From Phosphoribacter sp037045045 (lineage in GTDB: Bacteria > Actinomycetota > Actinomycetes > Actinomycetales > Dermatophilaceae): a stretch of DNA of 64,000 nt. The notes under the pieces are model-generated. The model was given only the letters and a program-made list of their open reading frames with translations. It made no database searches and was not told where the DNA came from. How positions within the stretch are numbered: the stretch's first letter is position 1; every line of letters starts with the position of its first letter. Positions 34,517 through 43,277 of this stretch are shown piece after piece. Where the stretch lies: assembly GCA_037045045.1 (NCBI GenBank), contig JBAOHL010000007.1, forward strand, positions 124,001-188,000. Direction: 5' to 3'. Made by a program: the position numbers and the translations under genes.

Positions 34517-35986
34517 GTGGCGCTGCTCTCCCAGGCCGAGCATGCCCGAGCCGTCGGGGAGGTTCGCGCTGCCTTCGGCGCCCTCGACCCCTCTCGTCCG
34601 GTCCGCCTCGCCAAGCGCACGTCGAACCTCTTCCGGGCCCGCGCCGCGACGAGCGCCGCAGGCTTGGACGTGTCGAAGCTCGATGCCGTGGTCGAGGTCG
34701 ACCCGGCCTCGCGCACGGCACAGGTGCAAGGCATGGCCACCTACGAACGCGTCGTCGACGAGACCCTCGAGTTCGGGCTCATGCCTCTGGTCGTCCCGCA
34801 GCTCAAGACGATCACCCTCGGCGGAGCGGTCACCGGCCTCGGCATCGAGTCATCGTCGTTCCGCAACGGGCTGCCGCACGAGTCGGTGCTGTCGATGGAC
34901 ATCCTCACCGGCACCGGCGAGGTCGTCACGGCGACCCCGACGGGGGAGCACGCCGATCTCTACCGGGCTTTTCCCAACTCCTACGGTTCGCTCGGCTATG
35001 CGATGTCGCTGACCGTCGAGCTGGAGCCGGTCGCCAACTTCGTCCGACTGCGGCACCTGCGCTTCTTCGACGTCGCCGGTCTGCTCGACGCGGTGGCCCA
35101 CGTGATGGACAGCCGGCAGTGGCATGGGGTCGCGGTGGATTTCGTTGACGGCGTGGTGTTCGCGCGGGACGAGTGCTACCTCGTCCTGGGCACCTGGGCC
35201 GATTCGCTGGCCCCGTCGGAGAGCCCGAGCGACTACACCGGCCAGCACGTGTACTACCGGTCTATCCAGCACCGGGCCCGCGACGTGCTCACCGTCCGCG
35301 ACTACCTGTGGCGTTGGGACACCGACTGGTTCTGGTGCTCGCGGGCCTTCGGCGCGCAGAATCCGTGGATCCGCCGGATGTGGCCCAAACGGTGGCTGCG
35401 CAGCGACATCTACTGGAAGCTCGTCGGGATCGAGCAGCGCTACCACCCGATGGCCCGACTCGACGCGATGCGCGGACGCCCGCAGCAGGAGCGCGTCATC
35501 CAGGACGTCGAGTTGCCCTTGGACGCGACTGGCGACTTCCTCGACTGGTTCCTGCGCGAGGTCCCTGTCGAGCCGATCTGGTTGTGCCCCGTGCAACTTC
35601 GCGGCCTTCCGACGGCGTCCGGACCGGTGCCGGGCTTGGGCGCGACGGCAAACCCATCCCGTACGGCTGCGGGCAGGCCGTCGGAGCTCGGCGACGAGAC
35701 GCCCTGGTCCCTCTACCCGATGCACGTCGGCGTGCCCTACGTCAACGTCGGGTTCTGGTCGACGGTGCCGGTGGCCCCCGGTGCGGTCACGGGCGACGTC
35801 AATCGCGAGATTGAGCGGGTCGTGGGCTCGCTCGGCGGGCACAAGTCCCTCTACTCCGATGCCTACTACGATCGCGAGGACTTCCTCGCCCAGTACGGCG
35901 GCACGGCATACCAGCGCGTGAAGGGTCGCTACGACCCGGTGGGGCGCTTCCCGGACCTGTACGACAAGGCGGTGAGACGGCAATGA
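34517..35986 (+). CDS. FAD-binding oxidoreductase, TmsA-like (10-methyl fatty acid synthesis)
   Basis: A 489-residue FAD_binding_4 oxidoreductase resembling the DHCR24 group. PQLKTITLGGAVTGLGIESS is the FAD pyrophosphate loop, preceded by TYERVVDETLEFGLMPLVVP. In mycobacteria and relatives a protein of this type (TmsA/BfaA) reduces the 10-methylene intermediate made by a partner methyltransferase, giving 10-methylstearate (tuberculostearic acid). The next gene is exactly such a methyltransferase and overlaps by 4 bases, which supports the assignment. The start is GTG 34517 after AGGAGGACGTACGCAC. TAGCCT at 34466-34471 is a possible -10. Confidence 0.75.
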   Translation: MALLSQAEHARAVGEVRAAFGALDPSRPVRLAKRTSNLFRARAATSAAGLDVSKLDAVVEVDPASRTAQVQGMATYERVVDETLEFGLMPLVVPQLKTITLGGAVTGLGIESSSFRNGLPHESVLSMDILTGTGEVVTATPTGEHADLYRAFPNSYGSLGYAMSLTVELEPVANFVRLRHLRFFDVAGLLDAVAHVMDSRQWHGVAVDFVDGVVFARDECYLVLGTWADSLAPSESPSDYTGQHVYYRSIQHRARDVLTVRDYLWRWDTDWFWCSRAFGAQNPWIRRMWPKRWLRSDIYWKLVGIEQRYHPMARLDAMRGRPQQERVIQDVELPLDATGDFLDWFLREVPVEPIWLCPVQLRGLPTASGPVPGLGATANPSRTAAGRPSELGDETPWSLYPMHVGVPYVNVGFWSTVPVAPGAVTGDVNREIERVVGSLGGHKSLYSDAYYDREDFLAQYGGTAYQRVKGRYDPVGRFPDLYDKAVRRQ

Positions 35987-37269
35987 AGGTGGCCGACGCG
36001 GTAAACCTGCTCTTCGACAACAACGCCGTGCGCGTGCACGCGTGGGACGGCTCGGTCGCCGGGCCGCCAGACGGGTTGCCGACCCGGCTAGTCGGTCCGC
36101 GGGGGCTGAACTACTTGCTGACGGCGCCCGGGTCGCTCGGCATGGCGCGGGCCTACCTCATGGACGACCTGGTCTTCGAAGGTATCGACGAGGGCGACCC
36201 GTACGAGGTGCTCAAGCTGCTCGATGACGGGCTGGAGCCGCGGGTGCCCCGGATGTCGGAGCTGCATCAGGTGGCCGGCTTCGTCGCGCGCAACGTCCCG
36301 CGCGTCCCGCAGCTGCCGCCGGAGGAGACCCCGACCCGGTTGCGACGCCTGGCCGCCGGGCTCGCGCACGGCAGACGCCGCGACGCCGCGGCGATCTCGC
36401 ACCACTACGACGTGTCGAACCGGTTCTACGAGATGCTCCTCGGCCCGTCGATGGCGTACACCTGCGCGGCATACCCGCGGGCCGAGTCGACCCTGGAGCA
36501 GGCCCAGGAGGCCAAGTTCGACCTCGTGTGCCGCAAGCTCGGACTCGAGCCCGGCATGCGTCTGCTCGACGTCGGGTGCGGGTGGGGCGGCATGGTCAGC
36601 CATGCGGTGCGCCACTACGGGGTGACCGCGCTCGGGGTGACGCTCTCTGCCCAACAGGCGAGGTATGCCGCCGAACGGCTCGCGCGCGAGGGGATCGCCG
36701 ACCGGGCGCAGGTGCGTTTCCTGGACTATCGCGACGTCACCGAGTCCGGGTTCGACGCGGTGAGTTCGATCGGGCTGACCGAGCACATCGGTCCGAAGAA
36801 CTACGGCGACTACTTCGCCTTCCTGCGCGGGCGGCTCGCCGACGGGGGGCGGCTGCTCAACCACTGCATCACCCGGCCGGACAACCTGCACGCCGGTGCG
36901 CCGGAGCGCGGGTTCATCAACCGGTACGTCTTCCCCGACGGCGGGCTCACCGGCTCGGGCGACATTGTCCGGGCCGCCGAGAACGTCGGGTTCGAGGTGC
37001 GTCACCACGAGAACATCCGCGAGCACTATGCGCTGACCTGTCGGGACTGGTGCGCGAACCTGTCGAAGAACTGGGACGAGGCCGTCGCCGAGGCCGGTCG
37101 GGGCACCGCCCGAGTCTGGGGTCTCTATCTGGCCGGGTCGCGGTTGTCGTTCGAGCGCAACCGGATCCAGTTGCACCAGGTGCTCATGGTGCGCACGCCG
37201 ACCTCGGGCGACTCGGGATTCGGCCTCGGGACCCTGTGGCCGCAGGAGGGGGCGCCGCGTCGGCACTAG
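35983..37269 (+). CDS. S-adenosylmethionine fatty acid methyltransferase, TmsB-like (CFA synthase family)
   Basis: A 428-residue member of the cyclopropane fatty acid synthase family. RLLDVGCGWGGMVSHAV is the SAM-binding motif; ISHHYDVSNRFYEMLLG and SMAYTCAAYPRAESTLEQAQ are the family substrate-site signatures. Together with the upstream flavoprotein it probably adds the 10-methyl(ene) group to oleoyl chains of membrane phospholipids. A plain cyclopropane synthase is the alternative, but the paired reductase favours 10-methyl chemistry. The ATG overlaps the preceding stop (ATGA). Confidence 0.8.
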   Translation: MKVADAVNLLFDNNAVRVHAWDGSVAGPPDGLPTRLVGPRGLNYLLTAPGSLGMARAYLMDDLVFEGIDEGDPYEVLKLLDDGLEPRVPRMSELHQVAGFVARNVPRVPQLPPEETPTRLRRLAAGLAHGRRRDAAAISHHYDVSNRFYEMLLGPSMAYTCAAYPRAESTLEQAQEAKFDLVCRKLGLEPGMRLLDVGCGWGGMVSHAVRHYGVTALGVTLSAQQARYAAERLAREGIADRAQVRFLDYRDVTESGFDAVSSIGLTEHIGPKNYGDYFAFLRGRLADGGRLLNHCITRPDNLHAGAPERGFINRYVFPDGGLTGSGDIVRAAENVGFEVRHHENIREHYALTCRDWCANLSKNWDEAVAEAGRGTARVWGLYLAGSRLSFERNRIQLHQVLMVRTPTSGDSGFGLGTLWPQEGAPRRH

Positions 37270-37382
37270 CCGGTCGGCGGCCAGCCCCGCCGGCGCCAGG
37301 GGCGTGTATCACCGTGCCACCGTGAGGCGGTGCGTACCGGCCCGCCTACCCGACTGCCCGGCGACGGCAGAGCTCGCCAGAC

Positions 37383-37880
37383 TCAGCGGTAGTTGACGAA
37401 CTGCAGCGCCACGTCGAGGTCCTCGCGGGCGCGCAACAACGCCATGACGGCCTGCAGGTCGTTCTTCGACTTGCTCGACACGCGCAGTTCGTCGCCTTGG
37501 ATCTGGGCCCGGACGCCGCGCGGTCCCTCGTCGCGGATGATCTTCGAGACCTTCTTCGCCGTCTCTTGGTTGATGCCTTCCTTGAGGCCGCACTCGAGCC
37601 GGTACTCCTTGCCCGACAGGCGAGGTTCGTCGTCGGCGCCGTCGAGGTGCTTAAGCGAGACCTTGCGTTTGACCAGCCAGGTCTGCAGGACGTCGAGGAC
37701 CGCCTTGGCTCGCTCGACCGAGTTGGCCTTGATGAGGACCCGCTCGCCGGACAGCTCGAGCGAGGCGCCGACGTTCCTGAAGTCGTAGCGGGTGGCGATT
37801 TCCTTGGCCGCGGTGTTGACGGCGTTGGCGACCTCCTGCTTGTCGTACTTGCTGACGATGTCGAATGACGAGTCGGCCAT
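37383..37880 (-). CDS. yajQ: YajQ family protein (nucleotide-binding, UPF0234)
   Basis: A 165-residue protein with the full family outline: SFDIVSKYDKQEVANAVN at the start, ATRYDFRNVGAS, and DLQAVMALLRAREDLDVAL at the end. YajQ proteins have two ferredoxin-like domains; some homologues bind cyclic di-GMP and others were reported to bind RNA. The ATG at 37880 is preceded by GGAGGAACCACCCG. It is monocistronic and diverges from tRNA-Tyr. The 113-base stretch between it and the upstream methyltransferase shows nothing else I can name. Confidence 0.92.
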   Translation of the reverse strand: MADSSFDIVSKYDKQEVANAVNTAAKEIATRYDFRNVGASLELSGERVLIKANSVERAKAVLDVLQTWLVKRKVSLKHLDGADDEPRLSGKEYRLECGLKEGINQETAKKVSKIIRDEGPRGVRAQIQGDELRVSSKSKNDLQAVMALLRAREDLDVALQFVNYR

Positions 37881-37978
37881 CGGGTGGTTCCTCCGCTGTG
37901 ATCCGGTCGGGCGCTTGCGCGCCTGGTGGGCTGGGTCGAAGCCCACGACGGTTCTTGCTATCCTCGCATGCGCACCAC

Positions 37979-38059
37979 GGCAGGTTGCCCGAGCGGCCAA
38001 TGGGAGCGGACTGTAAATCCGTCGCGAAAGCTTCCGAGGTTCGAATCCTCGACCTGCCA
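37979..38059 (+). tRNA. tRNA-Tyr (anticodon GTA)
   Basis: Acceptor strands GGCAGGT (37979-37985) and ACCTGCC (38052-38058) pair perfectly, with discriminator A at 38059. The anticodon arm is GCGGA-CTGTAAA-TCCGT with anticodon GTA, and the T arm is CGAGG-TTCGAAT-CCTCG. A long variable region, as expected for class II tRNA-Tyr, lies between them. CCA is not encoded. No attachment-site duplication is visible nearby. Confidence 0.96.
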
Positions 38060-38290
38060 CAGCCACGACGAGGGCCCTTGACCAGCGCGTATGCCGGTCG
38101 GGGGCCTTCGCCGTCGGCGGCATCGGTGTCGCCTCGACGCCGCCGGGGGCAGCCGCCGGTGGTGTCGCACACCAAGTCGGTGTGGCACCCCATGTCGCTG
38201 CCTCGACTGCCGCAGCACGCCGCTGCAACCGCAGGCGTGCCACGATGGCCGTACCTGGCCCCTCGATGGATGGCAGCAAAGGACTCGACG

Positions 38291-39871
38291 ATGACCGATC
38301 GCGCGAACTCGCCCGCTCCCGTCGGCCCCCACCCCGGCAACGCCGGGGGCTCGACCCTGCTCGGGGGAGGTGCCGCTGCCTCGGATCGCCACAGTTTGAC
38401 CCTTGGGCCGGACGGACCGCTGCTGCTGCACGACCATCACCTCGTCAACACTCTCGCGCACTTCAACCGCGAGAACATCCCCGACCGCAAGCCGCACGCC
38501 AAGGGCTCCGGAGCGTTCGGGCGGTTCGTCGTCACCGGCAACGTCGCGCGCTTCACCTCGGCCGCGGTATTCCGCCGCGGCGCCAAGACCCGAGTCCTCG
38601 CCCGCTTCTCGACCGTCGCCGGCGAGGCCGGCAGCCCCGACACGTGGCGCGACGTTCGTGGCTTCGCGCTGAAGTTCTATACGTCCCAAGGGAATTGGGA
38701 TCTCGTGGGCAACAACACCCCGGTCTTCTTCCTGCGGGACCCGATGAAGTTCCCCCACTTCATCCGTAGCCAGAAGCGGCTGCCCGACTCCGGGCTGCGG
38801 GACGCGAACATGCAGTGGGACTTTTGGACCCTCAACCCGGAATCGGCCCACCAGGTGACCTACCTCATGGGTGACCGGGGCCTGCCGCGCAGTTGGCGGT
38901 TCATGAACGGCTACGGGTCGCACACGTACATGTGGGTCAACGCCAGGGGTCAGCGGTTCTGGGTGAAGTTCCACTTCCACAGCGACCAGGGCGTGGAGAG
39001 CTGGAGCGGAGCCGACGCCGAACGCATTGCCGGCGAGGACGCCGACTTCCACCGCCGCGACCTGTTCCAGGCGATCACCCGCAAGGAGTTCCCGAGCTGG
39101 ACGCTGCGCGTGCAGGTCATGCCCTACGACGAGGCGAAGACTTACCGCTACAACCCGTTCGACCTGACCAAGACCTGGCCGCACTCCGACTACCCGCTCA
39201 TCGACGTCGGCACGCTCACGCTCGACGAGAACCCGGAGAACTTCTTCGCCCAGATCGACCTGGCGGGCTTCGCGCCGAGCAACATCGTGCCCGGCATCGG
39301 CTTCTCGCCAGACCGGATGCTGCTGGCCCGGGTCTTCGCGTATGCCGACGCCCACCGGGCGCGGATCGGGGTCAATCACGACCAGCTGCCGGTGAACCGG
39401 CCGATCGTCCCGACGAACACGTACACCTTCGACGGTCCGATGCGGATCGAGCACGCCGGAGCCGGCGCGACGTATGCCGCCAACTCGGCCGGCCGTCCCT
39501 ACGCCGACGCCGACACGAGGGCCGCGGACGGCTGGGAGGCCGACGGCGAGATGATCCGCTGCGCGCAGACCTTGCGTGCGGACGACGACGACTTCGGGCA
39601 GGCCGGCATCCTCGTGCGCGACGTCTTCGACGCGGCCGCCCGCCGTCGTCTCGTCCAGACGGTGGCCGGTGGGCTGCTGCAGAACGTCTCACCCCACGTG
39701 CTCGACCGCGCGTTCTGGTACTGGGACCAGATCGACTCCCGGGTCGGGGAACAGATCCGCGCCGCCGTGGCCGCCGGCGCCACGTCGGGCGGCCCGGGCA
39801 ACGATCCGAAGAAGGCGAGAGCCCGAGTGCCCAAGACCATCCGGGAATCCCGGACGTCCGCGGCCCGCTGA
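38291..39871 (+). CDS. katA: Monofunctional heme catalase (clade 3 type)
   Basis: A 526-residue catalase that dismutates hydrogen peroxide. The catalytic His69 is in PHAKGSGAFG, the distal Asn is in DLVGNNTPVFF, the heme pocket is in RFSTVAGEAGSPDTWRD, and the proximal heme ligand Tyr351 is in RVFAYADAHRAR. That Tyr is encoded by TAT inside a GTATGCCG octamer. The ATG at 38291 follows AAAGGACTCGACG; the frame is open upstream into the tRNA region but that part has no catalase similarity. The C-terminal tail of about 30 residues is basic and low complexity. Confidence 0.93.
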   Translation: MTDRANSPAPVGPHPGNAGGSTLLGGGAAASDRHSLTLGPDGPLLLHDHHLVNTLAHFNRENIPDRKPHAKGSGAFGRFVVTGNVARFTSAAVFRRGAKTRVLARFSTVAGEAGSPDTWRDVRGFALKFYTSQGNWDLVGNNTPVFFLRDPMKFPHFIRSQKRLPDSGLRDANMQWDFWTLNPESAHQVTYLMGDRGLPRSWRFMNGYGSHTYMWVNARGQRFWVKFHFHSDQGVESWSGADAERIAGEDADFHRRDLFQAITRKEFPSWTLRVQVMPYDEAKTYRYNPFDLTKTWPHSDYPLIDVGTLTLDENPENFFAQIDLAGFAPSNIVPGIGFSPDRMLLARVFAYADAHRARIGVNHDQLPVNRPIVPTNTYTFDGPMRIEHAGAGATYAANSAGRPYADADTRAADGWEADGEMIRCAQTLRADDDDFGQAGILVRDVFDAAARRRLVQTVAGGLLQNVSPHVLDRAFWYWDQIDSRVGEQIRAAVAAGATSGGPGNDPKKARARVPKTIRESRTSAAR

Positions 39872-39890
39872 GGCCCCTCCGTCCCGGGGG

Positions 39891-40640
39891 CTACCCGAAC
39901 AGTCCGAGCGCCTGAGGCAGCAGCAGGAGCATCCCCATCGAAAAGGTGAGATGGGTGACGATGGGGCCGAGAACCCCGCCGGTGACTCGCCGCTGCATCC
40001 CGGTCACCAACCCGAGACAGGCTGCAGCGAACACCAGCAGGGGCACTCCGCTGGCCGCAGTGACGAGGGCGTAGGCCAGGGTCGTGACAAGGACGCCGTG
40101 GCGCCGTCCCACCGCGGCATACGCGGCGCCGCGGAAGTACAACTCCTCGGCGATCCCGTTGAGGGCGGTCAGGGCGCCGACGAGGGGGAGCGAGCCGAAC
40201 CGCGCGTGGTCGAGCAGGGTGTCCACGGGCTCGCGCAGCACCGGAATCCGGGCGACGGCGACCGACCCAGCGAGGAACAGGAGCACCAGGCCGATGCCGA
40301 GTGCCAGAGCCTGGACGACGGGAAGGGCGTCCGAACCTCCGGCTCGAGTACGGGCTCGACCGAGGTAGAGCCGTCCCGACAGCAAAGCTCCACCGGTCCA
40401 CACGAGGGCCAAGAGCAACGTGGCTGGATAGAACAGGGCATCGCCGGGCCGGATGCGCAGCGCGACCGCCAGCAGCACCGCTCCGGCGGCAAGCGTCGCG
40501 AGGGTGACGACGCGCCGGTGCCGGAACGCCGCGTCGCTCTCCTCGTGATCGCGTGGGAGGGGGATGACGAGGGCCGCCCGGAGGAAGGAGCGCAGCTCGG
40601 AGAACGGATCTCGCACGCGCGACATCCTTGCATCAGCCAC
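39891..40640 (-). CDS. CPBP family intramembrane glutamic endopeptidase-like protein
   Basis: A 249-residue membrane protein with about seven hydrophobic segments. ALNGIAEELYFRGAAYA holds motif 1 of the CPBP/Abi family (EExxxR), and VTHLTFSMG holds the later His motif. Family members include prenyl-protein proteases of the Rce1 group and bacteriocin self-immunity proteins. The target is unknown. An ATG at 40625 (after GCAAGG) is as likely a start as the GTG at 40640. It converges with katA, leaving 19 bases between them. Confidence 0.82.
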   Translation of the reverse strand: MADARMSRVRDPFSELRSFLRAALVIPLPRDHEESDAAFRHRRVVTLATLAAGAVLLAVALRIRPGDALFYPATLLLALVWTGGALLSGRLYLGRARTRAGGSDALPVVQALALGIGLVLLFLAGSVAVARIPVLREPVDTLLDHARFGSLPLVGALTALNGIAEELYFRGAAYAAVGRRHGVLVTTLAYALVTAASGVPLLVFAAACLGLVTGMQRRVTGGVLGPIVTHLTFSMGMLLLLPQALGLFG

Positions 40641-40712
40641 TCACCGGCAACGAGGTCCCCGTGGGAGTGATGGGCGCGCGCCCCCGTGGGAGGGAGTGGG
40701 GCGCGGCCCGCT

Positions 40713-40920
40713 CTAGCTGAGCGAGTAGACGAGCACGCTGTAGGGAGCGATGGACACCAGAGCGGTGGGCTGACATCGAGGCCGACGGCGCGTCGAGGTC
40801 CCAGTCCACCGGGACGTCGTCGCGGAACCACTGGCCCTAGAGGAACTCCTGCCCCTGGAAGAGCATGCGACGCCGCCGTCGAAGGGAAGAGCGCCCATAC
40901 CGTCCATGTCGAAGTCTCAC
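40713..40920 (-). pseudogene. Decayed 3' fragment of a GH13 (glucan branching enzyme-like) gene
   Basis: On the minus strand one frame reads RMLFQGQEFL, then a TAG stop, then GQWFRDDVPVDWDLDAPSA; a second frame finishes with LVSIAPYSVLVYSLS and a stop at 40713. RMLFQGQEF followed by W...DD.P.DW is the conserved segment of alpha-amylase family branching enzymes, and the SIAPYSVLVYS ending matches the C-terminal all-beta domain of such enzymes. The in-frame stop, frame change and large deletion between the pieces show it is not functional. The surrounding non-coding stretch, 40641-41025, shows nothing else that I can name. Confidence 0.6.
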
Positions 40921-41025
40921 TCCCACTGCGCGCGTGTCGGTCCAGTCCGCAAGATAGTCCGCCCCGGGGGCACCTGATGCCAGCGGCCGGCTGGCTCCAT
41001 CCCTCGTGAGCGCTCTGGCAGTGTC

Positions 41026-41802
41026 CTACTGGCGCGCTGCTCGGTTGACGGCGGTGGCCACCGTCCCGAGGAACGGGTCCACCGGCAGGTCCGTCGAGCC
41101 GGCCCGGGAGCGGGTCACCACGACGTTCCCGAAGATCACGCTCACCGTCACCACGGGCGTGGCGCCGGCGCCCACAACCCGAGTCCACGTGAGAGGGCCC
41201 GATGCGCCGTGTTCCGGGGGCCGGCTGGGCGCGAGAATCCCGAGCGACACCATCCTCTGCCGACACGGCTCGAACTCGGTTTCGAGTCGAACGGCCATGC
41301 CGGGAGCGTCCAACAGGACGATGTGTATGGATTCCGATTGGTCGGTGGCTCCAGGTGGTGAGACTTGACCTCCCCAAGTCCCCAACACGTGGGCGTCGAC
41401 CTGCCGGTAGTAGTCCTGACATTCGCCGTACTGCCTCACCTGGCTGCGGAGCCGATTGGTGGGGTTCTGCGTGAGCTGGATAGCCCCGACGAGGGCGGCG
41501 TCATGAGCCAGCGATCTCCCCTGGTCTGCGGTCAAGAGCGGCCCGGAGGGCGTGGTCGTCGCGCTGCCGCCGGCTCCTGCGCTCGTCGTCGCGGGGGCGC
41601 CGGAGACGGCGCCGGTCGAGCCCGCGGATTGCGTCGAGACCGCAGCGGACGAGGCGGATGTCGTTCCGCCCGCACCAGTGGTCGTGGGGGCCGTTCCGCT
41701 GCTGCTGGACGCCGCTTGGTCGCCGCCGCTCGTCGTGCAGCCGCCGAGCGCCACGGCGAGTAATCCGACGACAACCCAACGTCGCGACGTGACACCCCCC
41801 AT
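41026..41802 (-). CDS. Putative lipoprotein, copy 1 of a tandem pair
   Basis: About 258 residues. A short basic start and hydrophobic segment end in ALGGCTTSGG, a lipobox with the modified Cys, so it is probably a lipid-anchored surface protein. A Ser/Thr/Ala/Gly-rich linker of about 75 residues follows, then a globular domain with QYGECQDYYRQVDAH and FEPCRQRM, whose two Cys could form a disulfide. I recognise no family. The next gene upstream is a paralogue with the same layout but a shorter linker. The start is uncertain by a few codons; I aligned it with the paralogue. Confidence 0.7.
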   Translation of the reverse strand: MGGVTSRRWVVVGLLAVALGGCTTSGGDQAASSSSGTAPTTTGAGGTTSASSAAVSTQSAGSTGAVSGAPATTSAGAGGSATTTPSGPLLTADQGRSLAHDAALVGAIQLTQNPTNRLRSQVRQYGECQDYYRQVDAHVLGTWGGQVSPPGATDQSESIHIVLLDAPGMAVRLETEFEPCRQRMVSLGILAPSRPPEHGASGPLTWTRVVGAGATPVVTVSVIFGNVVVTRSRAGSTDLPVDPFLGTVATAVNRAARQ

Positions 41803-41856
41803 GCCCTGCACTGGAGCGACGGGTCGCCAGGGAGGGGAGGGTGGCCGGTCTGGTCG

Positions 41857-42525
41857 TTACAGCAGCGCCGCTCGGTCCACCGCAGCGGCGACCGTCCCGA
41901 GGAAGGGCTCGAGAGGCAGATCCGTCGAGCCGACCCTTGAGCGGGTCACGACCAGGTTCCCGTAGAGGATGGTCAAATTCGCCGCCGGTCTGGCCCCGGT
42001 AACCGTGACCCGCGTCCACCTGAGTTGGCCCGACTGCCCCTTCTCTGGCGGCTCGCTCGGGGCAAGGATGCCCAGCGCCACCATCCGTTGCCGACACGGC
42101 TCGAAGGCGCTCTCGAGTCGGTCGGCCATGCCCGGATCGTCCAACAAGCCGATGGTCATCGATCCACCTTGGTCGGTGGCCCCGGATGGTGAGAGTTGAC
42201 CTCCCCATATCGCCGAGTAATGTGCGTCGACCTGCCGGTAGTAGTCCTGACACTCGCCGTACTGCGCCATCCGTGCGCGAACCGGATTGACGGGGTTCTC
42301 GGTCAGCTGCGCACTCCCGACGAGGGCGGGGTCATGAGCCAGCGACCTCCCCTGGGCGACGGTCAGGATCGGCCCGGGGGCCGTGGTGCCGCCTGCCCCG
42401 GTGGTCGAACTCGCCGATCCGCTGGCGCCGGACGCGGTGTGGTCGCCGCCGCTCGTCGTGCAGCCGCCGAGCGCCACGGCGAGCAATCCGACAACGGCCC
42501 ACCGTCGCGACGTGAAGTCCCCCAT
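41857..42525 (-). CDS. Putative lipoprotein, copy 2 of a tandem pair
   Basis: About 222 residues, paralogous to the downstream gene: ALGGCTTSGG lipobox, a linker about 45 residues shorter than in copy 1, then QYGECQDYYRQVDAH, AFEPCRQRMVALGILAPS and a final DLPLEPFLGTVAAAVDRAA. The unknown C-terminal domain is clearly the conserved part. TACAGT sits 7 bases before the chosen ATG (42525), consistent with a leaderless transcript. This copy looks like the one with the intact promoter; copy 1 has TCCAGT at the same place and may depend on read-through. Confidence 0.72.
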   Translation of the reverse strand: MGDFTSRRWAVVGLLAVALGGCTTSGGDHTASGASGSASSTTGAGGTTAPGPILTVAQGRSLAHDPALVGSAQLTENPVNPVRARMAQYGECQDYYRQVDAHYSAIWGGQLSPSGATDQGGSMTIGLLDDPGMADRLESAFEPCRQRMVALGILAPSEPPEKGQSGQLRWTRVTVTGARPAANLTILYGNLVVTRSRVGSTDLPLEPFLGTVAAAVDRAALL

Positions 42526-42532
42526 GCCCTGC

Positions 42533-42538
42533 ACTGTA
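42533..42538 (-). promoter_or_regulatory. -10 element placed for a leaderless transcript (lipoprotein copy 2)
   Basis: Minus strand TACAGT ends 7 bases before ATG 42525. The intervening GCAGGGC is a poor ribosome site. The paralogue has TCCAGT in the equivalent position. Confidence 0.45.
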
Positions 42539-42637
42539 GCGGCGGTCGCCAGGTGGTGGGACGGGCGACGGGCCCCGATCGGCCAACGGTTCGCCGGCGC
42601 TCGGCTCCGGCCGAACGCGCATGCCCACCGGTACTAC

Positions 42638-43114
42638 CTACACCGAGCGGGGGATCTTGCCGGTGAGGCGCAGCATCCGGCACATGAACCGGTGCCCCGA
42701 ATCGGCCGTCGGCCCGAACATCAGCGGGCATCCACCGTCGATGACGACGACCCCGTGCGCGCGGCCGTACTCCGTCGCCGCCGCAGAGACGCTGCCCGGG
42801 CCGAACCCGCGGTGCATCCACACCTTTCCGATGCCCAGACCGACCGCCTCGGCCATCGTCGCCAGGGCGTGCTCCGGCCGGGTGCCGATGACGACCGCGT
42901 CGACGCCGCCGGGAATCGCCGTGAGCGACGGGTATGCCGGCTCCTCGCCGATGCGGTCCGTGGCCGGGTTGACCGCGAACGCCTCGTAGCCGCGCTCTTT
43001 GAGCCTGGCGTACACGACGTTGCTGCCGTGGTTCTCCGGGGTCCGCGAGACTCCGGTCACCGCGATGCGCCGAGAGGCCAAGAAGTCCAGGGCTGCTGCT
43101 TTCGTCGTCGTCAT
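42638..43114 (-). CDS. CoA-binding domain protein (YccU-like)
   Basis: A 158-residue Rossmann-fold CoA-binding protein of the succinyl-CoA-synthetase-alpha N-domain type. FLASRRIAVTGVSRTPENHG is the dinucleotide-type loop; IGEEPAYPSLTAIPGGVDAV and VWMHRGFGPG follow in family order. Single-domain versions have no firmly established role. The ATG at 43114 follows GGAGGTGGACGGA; the longer frame upstream is a shadow of the divergent gene. The 163-base divergent gap (43115-43277) should hold both promoters, but I see no strong hexamers. Confidence 0.85.
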   Translation of the reverse strand: MTTTKAAALDFLASRRIAVTGVSRTPENHGSNVVYARLKERGYEAFAVNPATDRIGEEPAYPSLTAIPGGVDAVVIGTRPEHALATMAEAVGLGIGKVWMHRGFGPGSVSAAATEYGRAHGVVVIDGGCPLMFGPTADSGHRFMCRMLRLTGKIPRSV

Positions 43115-43277
43115 TCCGTCCACCTCCACCTCCATCCTGCCCCTTCCCGATTCGGCCATGACGGCCCGCCTCGCAGCTCTGAGTCGCAGTCGGTTAGCCC
43201 GCCGTTGATGCGGGGTTGGGGCGGGGCAAACACGGCGCCCGCGAGGATCCGGTCGGCCCACCGAGAGAGGAACCCGC

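Noticed and set aside
37979..38059. tRNA-Tyr as an integration site of a mobile element
   Set aside because: No integrase, no duplicated tRNA end and no phage-like genes near it; the neighbours are ordinary housekeeping genes.
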